Source of the DNA: Escarpia spicata
Taxonomy: Eukaryota > Annelida > Polychaeta > Sabellida > Siboglinidae
Assembly: GCA_963995525.1 (NCBI GenBank)
Contig: OZ023206.1
Span: forward strand, 4,780,795-4,844,794
Reading direction: 5' to 3'
Length of the DNA stretch: 64,000 nt
Part shown: piece after piece, positions 57,271 to 64,000 of the stretch
How the letters are laid out: each line of letters begins with the position of its first letter
Numbering within the stretch: the stretch's first letter is position 1
Translations under genes and position numbers: made by a program
The notes under the pieces: model-generated
Seen by the model: the letters and a program-made list of their open reading frames with translations, nothing else
Databases searched by the model: none
Told to the model about the DNA's origin: nothing

Positions 57271-59548
57271 GTACACGCTTACACTGTCTGTGTATTTGTC
57301 CATTCTCTGTGCGTCTCTAGTGCAAGCTACAGGTACACGCTTACACTGTCTGTGTATTTGTCCATTCTCTGTGCGTCTCTAGTGCCAGCTACAGGTACAC
57401 GCTTACACTGTCTGTGTATTTGTCCATTCTCTGTGCGTCTCTAGTGCAAGCTACAGGTACACGCTTACACTGTCTGTGTATTTGTCCATTCTCTGTGCGT
57501 CTCTAGTGCCAGCTACAGGTACACGCTTACACTGTCTGTGTATTTGGCCATTCTCTGTGCGTCTCTAGTGCCAGCTACAGGTACATGCTTACACTGTCTG
57601 TGTATTTGGCCATTCTCTGTGCGTCTCTAGTGCCAGCTACAGGTACACGCTTACACTGTCTGTGTATTTGTCCATTCTCTGTGCGTCTCTAGTGCCAGCT
57701 ACAGGTACACGCTTACACTGTCTGTGTATTTGGCCATTCTCTGTGCGTCTCTAGTGCAAGCTACAGGTACACGCTTACACTGTCTGTGTATTTGTCCATT
57801 CTCTGTGCGTCTCTAGTGCCAGCTACAGGTACACGCTTACACTGTCTGTGTATTTGGCCATTCTCTGTGCGTCTCTAGTGCAAGCTACAGGTACGCGCTT
57901 ACACTGTCTGTGTATTTGTCCATTCTCTGTGCGTCTCTAGTGCAAGCTACAGGTACGCGCTTACACTGTCTGTGTATTTGTCCATTCTCTGTGCGTCTCT
58001 AGTGCAAGCTACAGGTACACGCTTACACTGTCTGTGTATTTGGCCATTCTCTGTGCGTCTCTAGTGCCAGCTACAGGTACACGCTTACACTGTCTGTGTA
58101 TTTGTCCATTCTCTGTGCGTCTCTAGTGCAAGCTACAGGTACGCGCTTACACTGTCTGTGTATTTGTCCATTCTCTGTGCGTCTCTAGTGCCAGCTACAG
58201 GTACACACTTACACTGTCTGTGTATTTGTCCATTCTCTGTGCATCTCTAGTGCCAGCTACAGGTACACACTTACAGTGTCTGTGTATTTGTCCATTCTCT
58301 GTGCATCTCTAGTGCAAGCTACAGGTACATACTTACACTGTCTGTGTATTTGTCCATTCTCTGTGCGTCTCTAGTGCCAGCTACAGGTACACGCTTACAC
58401 TGTCTGTGTATTTGTCCATTCTCTGTGCGTCTCTAGTGCCAGCTACAGGTACATGCTTACACTGTCTGTGTATTTGTCCATTCTCTGTGCGTCTCTAGTG
58501 CCAGCTACAGGTACACGCTTACACTGTCTGTGTATTTGTCCATTCTCTGTGCATCTAGTGCCAGCTACAGGTACACGCTTGCATTGTCTGTGTATTTGTC
58601 CATTCTCTGTGCATCTAGTGCCAGCTACAGGTACACGCTTACATTGTCTGTGTATTTGTCCATTCTCTGTGCGTCTCTAGTGCCAGCTACAGGTACACGC
58701 TTACACTGTCTGTGTATTTGTCCATTCTCTGTGCGTCAGGTACGCGCTTACACTGTCTGTGTATTTGTCCATTATCTGTGCATCTCTAGTGCAAGCTACA
58801 GGTACACACTTGCACTGTCTGTGTATTTGTCCCTTTTCTGTGCGTCTCTAGTGCAAGCTACAGGTACACACTTACACTGTCTGTGTATTTGTCCATTCTC
58901 TGTGCGTCTCTAGTGCCAGCTACAGGTACACGCTTACACTGTCTGTGTATTTGTCCATTATCTGTGCATCTCTAGTGCAAGCTACAGGTACACACTTGCA
59001 CTGTCTGTGTATTTGTCCCTTTTCTGTGCGTCTCTAGTGCAAGCTACAGGTACACACTTACACTGTCTGTGTATTTGTCCATTCTCTGTGCATCTCTAGT
59101 GCCAACTACAGGTACACACTTACACTGTCTGTGTATTTGTCCATTCTCTGTGCGTCTCTAGTGCAAGCTACAGGTACACGCTTACACTGTCTGTGTATTT
59201 GTCCATTCTCTGTGCGTCTCTAGTGCCAGCTACAGGTACACGCTTACACTGTCTGTGTATTTGTCCATTCTCTGTGCGTCTCTAGTGCCAGCTACAGGTA
59301 CACACTTACACTGTCTGTGTATTTGTCCATTCTCTGTGCGTCTCTAGTGCAAGCTACAGGTACACACTTACACTGTCTGTGTATTTGTCCATTCTCTGTG
59401 CGTCTCTAGTGCCAGCTACAGGTACACACTTACACTGTCTGTGTATTTGTCCATTCTCTGTGCGTCTCTAGTGCCAGCTACAGGTACACGCTTACACTGT
59501 CTGTGAAGTTGTCCATTCTCTATGCGTCTCTAGTGCCATCTACAGGTA
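57271..59548 (+). repeat. 62-bp array copying the donor of exon 56603
   Basis: About 36 copies of 'gtacacgcttacactgtctg' + 'tgtatttgtccattctctgt' + 'gcgtctctagtgccagctac' + 'ag'. Each unit restarts with CAG|GTACAC exactly as at the exon's donor and also carries a CTCTAG acceptor-like site 11 bp before the next donor. Open frames (127 codons and others) are artefacts. Confidence 0.95.
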
Positions 59549-60060
59549 AACATATAAGCTAGGATTCCATATGTACGGAAACGCGTATGGATGCAGCATG
59601 CGGAATGATGAATACCTTTGTAGTGTTGTCATGTTGGGAATTTCCTATCCGATTCATGTACGGCTACAATTCAAATTGCTACTTGGAGCCATTCAATTTG
59701 CCGCATCCGTATCCGCAGGGAAAACTCAATCATCCATCTATATAGTGATAGAACTACTTCTATAATTCTTACTGGGGCCTACAGTCATTGTTTTGCCGCA
59801 TCCACATGTCGTTTCTGTACATATGAAATCGTAGCTTTACACATTCTCTGCATTTATCCATTCTCTATGCATCTCTAGTGCCAAAATAATTATCCAGACA
59901 GATTTTAAAATTCCCTCGAAAAAACTACGCAGAATACACGATTACATACAGTGATTATTCCAGATTGTATGTACACAGTTTGAAAACGGAACAAGACATT
60001 TCCACTTGTACAATCTGAAGTATCAGATGACTAAAATGAAAACACATTTGCACTTCTTCC
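59549..60060. other. Unique intronic DNA, nothing recognised
   Basis: Includes one detached array fragment at about 59840-59885. No exon seen. Confidence 0.45.
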
Positions 60061-60065
60061 CAAAC

Positions 60066-60212
60066 ATGCAAATGCACTCACATGCACACGCACACACATG
60101 CACACATGCACACATGCACACGCACACACATACACGCACACACACACATGCATGTACGCACACACACACATGCACACTCACACACGCATATACGCACACA
60201 CATATTCATGTA
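60066..60212 (+). repeat. (CA)n-rich simple repeat
   Basis: CACACATGCA and CACACGCACA units. Open frames through it (His/Thr) are artefacts. Confidence 0.92.
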
Positions 60213-60597
60213 TAAAGAACATGACACGGCAGGTTTCATTTAGCGATTGTCATCAGAGGTTTATTGTCAGCCCTTTGATGAAACCTAAGTACAGTTCACC
60301 ATTCGCAACTTAACCTCTGCATACTTTGTGTGTCTCTGAGGGCCACCTCACATTTGTGTGATGAAATAATGAGAGCCAGATGCAGGGTGATGAAACCCAT
60401 TCTCTGAACTTGTTTACCAGTCAGGCAACCGCCCGCAGAGTTAATTTATATCCTATTGTACGTTGTCCGTCCTAGACACTGCAGTCAGAAGTCGTTAAGA
60501 TCACGACTGGTCTAGGATGAGAATAATTAAGACTGGGCAGGTTTATACGTGTACCGCTAGTGTAGTCGAATGTGCTCATATTTATAAGTTTGATATC

Positions 60598-60800
60598 AGA
60601 AACTATTCATTCTCACAAAAGACTGTTAATGAATGGACCAAATTATCTTTGGTTGTATAAATGCCAGCAACGTGAATTAAAAAGTACCAAAAATTTTAAA
60701 AGATAAATATCTCAAAAGAGCTGGTTACACATAGATACAAAAAAGTTGGACTTAATAAGTTGCCATCTGGGCTTTTATCCTGCGGATGACAATTTTGTAA
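60598..60800 (+). pseudogene. CR1-like LINE 3' fragment
   Basis: 'aactattcattctcacaaaa' + 'gactgttaatgaatgg' and 'aagagctggttacacataga' match the C-terminal coding end and 3' UTR of the relic at 31425-31925, with frameshifts. It ends in a poly-A-like run at about 60802. Confidence 0.75.
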
Positions 60801-60923
60801 AAAAAAAAATTGATGTTTTGTTGTTAAATATTTTATTTCATGGAATATACCTGGCCAATTCTGGATATCTGATTAAGTTACTGTGTAAAATAAACCATAA
60901 CAATTTATGTTATTAGATGCAGT

Positions 60924-61010
60924 GTGAACAAAAAACATCACCCCTTTGACATCTCCAACTCATCAAAAAGCAAGACTCAGTGCATTTGTAGTCCTCGTGT
61001 TAATCACCAG
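60924..61010 (+). other. Weak candidate exon
   Basis: After GATGCAG a frame reads NKKHHPFDISNSSKSKTQC and ends VNHQ before a donor-like CAG|GTGGTA. Its phase does not match the phase-0 end of the exon at 57270, so it could only be used if another exon lies between. No family is recognised, and it may be chance. Confidence 0.12.
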
Positions 61011-61030
61011 GTGGTAGCACAAGTACACAG

Positions 61031-63380
61031 TTGGAGCAGTTTACAGACACGTAGTGCAGCAATACAGGGCACTGATTGTATAATACGTCAGATGGAGCAG
61101 TTTACAGACACGTAGTGCAGCAATACAGGGCACTGATTGTATAATACGTCAGTTGGAGCAGTTTACAGACACGTAGTGCAGCAATACAGGGCACTGATTG
61201 TATAATACGTCAGATAGAGCAGTTTACAGACACGTAGTGCAGCAATACAGGGCACTGATTGTATAATACGTCAGTTGGAGCCGTTTACAGACACGTAGTG
61301 CAGCAATACAGGGCACTGATTGTATAATACGTCAGATGGAGCAGTTTACAGACACGTAGTGCAGCAATACAGGGCACTGATTGTATAATACGTCAGATGG
61401 AGCCGTTTACAGACACGTAGTGCAGCAATACAGGGCACTGATTGTATAATACGTCAGATGGAGCAGTTTACAGACACGTAGTGCAGCAATACAGGGCACT
61501 GATTGTATAATACGTCAGATGGAGCAGTTTACAGACACGTAGTGCAGCAATACAGGGCACTGATTGTATAATACGTCAGATGGAGCCGTTTACAGACACG
61601 TAGTGCAGCAATACAGGGCACTGATTGTATAATACGTCAGATGGAGCCGTTTACAGACACGTAGTGCAGCAATACAGGGCACTGATTGTATAATACGTCA
61701 GATGGAGCCGTTTACAGACATGTAGTGCAGCAATACAGGGCACTGATTGTATAATACGTCAGATGGAGCCGTTTACAGACACGTAGTGCAGCAATACAGG
61801 GCACTGATTGTATAATACGTCAGATGGAGCCGTTTACAGACACGTAGTGCAGCAATACAGGGCACTGATTGTATAATACGTCAGATGGAGCCATTTACAG
61901 ACACGTAGTGCAGCAATACAGGGCACTGATTGTATAATACGTCAGATGGAGCAGTTTACAGACACGTAGTGCAGCAATACAGGGCACTGATTGTATAATA
62001 CGTCAGATGGAGCCGTTTACAGACACGTAGTGCAGCAATACAGGGCACTGATTGTATAATACGTCAGATGGAACAGATTACAGACACGTAGTGCAACAAT
62101 ACAGAACACTGATTGTATAATAGTCAGATGGAACAGTTTACAGACACGTAGTGCAACAATACAGGGCACTGATTGTATAATACGTCAGATGGAGCAGTTT
62201 ACAGACACGTAGTGCAGCAATACAGGGCACTGAGTGTATAATATGTCAGATGGAGCAGTTTACAGACACGTAGTGCAACAATACAGAACACTGATTGTAT
62301 AATACGTCAGATGGAGCAGTTTACAGACACGTAGTGCAACAATACAGGGCACTGATTGTATAATACGTCAGATGGAACAGTTTACAGACACGTAGTGCAA
62401 CAATACAGAACACTGATTGTATAATACGTCAGATGGAACAGTTTACAGACACGTAGTGCAGCAATACAGGGCACTGATTGTATAATACGTCAGATGGAAC
62501 AGTTAACAGACACGTAGTGCAGCAATACAGGGCACAGATTGTATAATACGTCAGATGGAACAGTTTACAGACACGTAGTGCAACAATACAGGGCACTGAT
62601 TGTATAATATGTCAGATGGAACAGTTTACAGACACGTAGTGCAGCAATACAGGGCACTGATTGTATAATACGTCGGGTGGAACAGTTTATAGACACGTAG
62701 TGCAGCAATACAGGGCACTGATTGTATAATACGTCTGATGGAACAGTTTACAGACACGTAGTGCAACAATACAGGGCACTGATTGTATAATACGTCAGAT
62801 GGAACAGTTTACAGACACGTAGTGCAACAATACAGAACACTGATTGTATAATACGTCAGATGGAACAGTTTACAGACACGTAGTGCAGCAATACAGGGCA
62901 CTGATTGTATAATACGTCAGATGGAACAGTTAACAGACACGTAGTGCAGCAATACAGGGCACAGATTGTATAATACGTCAGATGGAACAGTTTACAGACA
63001 CGTAGTGCAACAATACAGGGCACTGATTGTATAATATGTCAGATGGAACAGTTTACAGACACGTAGTGCAGCAATACAGGGCACTGATTGTATAATACGT
63101 CGGATGGAACAGTTTATAGACACGTAGTGCAGCAATACAGGGCACTGATTGTATAATACGTCTGATGGAACAGTTTACAGACACGTAGTGCAACAATACA
63201 GGGCACTGATTGTATAATACGTCAGATGGAGCAGTTTACAGACACGTAGTGCAGCAATACAGGGCACTGATTGTATAATACGTCAGATGGAACAGTTTAC
63301 AGACACGTAATGCAGCAATACAGGGCACTGATTGTATAATACGTCAGATGGAACAGTTTACAGACAAGTAGTGCAGCAAT
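61031..63380 (+). repeat. 61-bp satellite with 427-bp higher-order duplication
   Basis: About 38 copies of 'tggagcagtttacagacacg' + 'tagtgcagcaatacagggca' + 'ctgattgtataatacgtcaga'. A left part is homogeneous. On the right, variants (cagttaacag at 62500 and 62927; gtcgg/ggtgg; cgtctgatgg) repeat with a 427-bp step, seven units. Confidence 0.95.
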
Positions 63381-64000
63381 AATAATAATAATAATAATAA
63401 CTTTATTTATACACTAAAATCCAAAGTAGAACTCTGTTCAGTAGTGTTGACAATAGTCGTTAGAAATTATAAGAAATAAATATAATAATAATAATACAAG
63501 TAAAACATATAAATACAAAACTGAACTAGAGAAATTAAATCAAAGATAATATTGATGTAAATTATATTATATATCATACGTAGTAAAAATAAGTATATAT
63601 ATAAATACATAACTATATAAAACAACTATATAGTAAATTGCGAGATAAATATATTATAAATATATAGATATGAGTTAATTAATAAGTAACTACAGTAATA
63701 CATTATTAGTTTCAATTAAAATGTCAGATAAAAAATAAATATGTGGTATGACGACTAAAGTATAAAATTATGACGGCTAAACATTAAAAGCGAGTTTAAA
63801 ATAGTGTGTTTTAAGACGAGCTTTAAATGTGTCTATGCACTGTATCAGTCGTAAATCTTCCGGCAACGCATTCCAGAGGGTCGGTCCTGCGCACGAGAAC
63901 GAGCGACGGCCGTACCGCTCAAGGTTGTGCCGCGGTACAGTTAATAGTCCACAGTCAGTTGATCGAAGTGCGCGGCGTGGCACGTATGGTGAAATCAATG
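63381..64000 (-). mobile_element. Non-LTR retrotransposon 3' end, reverse strand (continues off window)
   Basis: The minus-strand frame 63998-63777 reads SPYVPRRALRSTDCGLLTVP, then YGRRSFSCAGPTLWNALPED and FKARLKTHYFKLAFNV before its stop. This is the usual C-terminus of LINE RT proteins ('GRRSFSVAGP.LWN.LP..LR....L..FK..LKTHLF'). A ~390-bp 3' UTR and a (TTA)n tail at 63381-63402 follow, inserted into the last 61-bp satellite unit. The coding part in view is intact; the rest lies beyond 64000. Confidence 0.85.

Overview
The window is nuclear DNA from an invertebrate metazoan. It shows long introns with GT/AG boundaries, tRNA-derived SINEs, 5'-truncated non-LTR retrotransposons, small DNA transposons with target-site duplications, and an exceptional load of minisatellites. 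No prokaryotic operon, CRISPR array or rRNA gene is visible. I cannot place the phylum; a marine lophotrochozoan or invertebrate deuterostome fits the repeat style, but that is inference.

One plus-strand protein-coding gene runs through most of the window. Nine exons (5504-5594, 27238-27428, 34241-35044, 39388-39634, 50638-50792, 51966-52257, 52706-53115, 53886-54114, 56603-57270) join with compatible phases into about 1,029 uninterrupted codons. The N-terminal half is armadillo-like helical repeats. The C-terminal half looks like a RasGEF N-terminal (REM) domain split by a very long Ser-rich/acidic insert. The catalytic RasGEF (CDC25) domain is expected 3' of the window. Two possible 5' entries exist: a weaker upstream exon at 2764-2845 (phase 0 into 5504), and a start-codon exon at 19137-19203 whose phase fits the exon at 27238 and which could be an alternative first exon.

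The rest is intronic or intergenic repeat. Layout: 1-0.86 kb, tandem array of a SINE tail; 3.4-4.7 kb, RTE-like reverse-transcriptase relic; 7.8-8.2 kb, reverse-strand LINE 3' relic; 14.2-15.3 kb, hAT-like element with perfect 8-bp duplication; 20.5 and 26.7 kb, SINEs; 21 and 22.6 kb, minisatellites; 27.0-27.2 kb, large foldback; 30.0-31.3 kb, second SINE-tail array; 31.4 kb, CR1-like 3' end; 35.3-36.0 kb, C-rich minisatellite; 36.75-37.34 kb and 41.06-42.12 kb, terminal-inverted-repeat elements; 43.5-44.4 kb, purine minisatellite; 44.7-50.1 kb, a 41-bp satellite interrupted by a TA-flanked element and fused to a SINE; 54.6-55.9 kb, 43-bp array; 57.3-59.5 kb, 62-bp array; 61.0-63.4 kb, 61-bp array; 63.4-64.0 kb, reverse-strand LINE 3' end.

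The most interesting pattern is that three introns of the gene carry tandem arrays whose units copy that gene's own exon/intron junction: the acceptor before 39388, the donor after 50792 and the donor after 57270. Three other arrays derive from one SINE family, two from its tail and one apparently from its pol III head. No prokaryote-style novel system is present; the novelty is in how satellites were seeded and in the gene's architecture.
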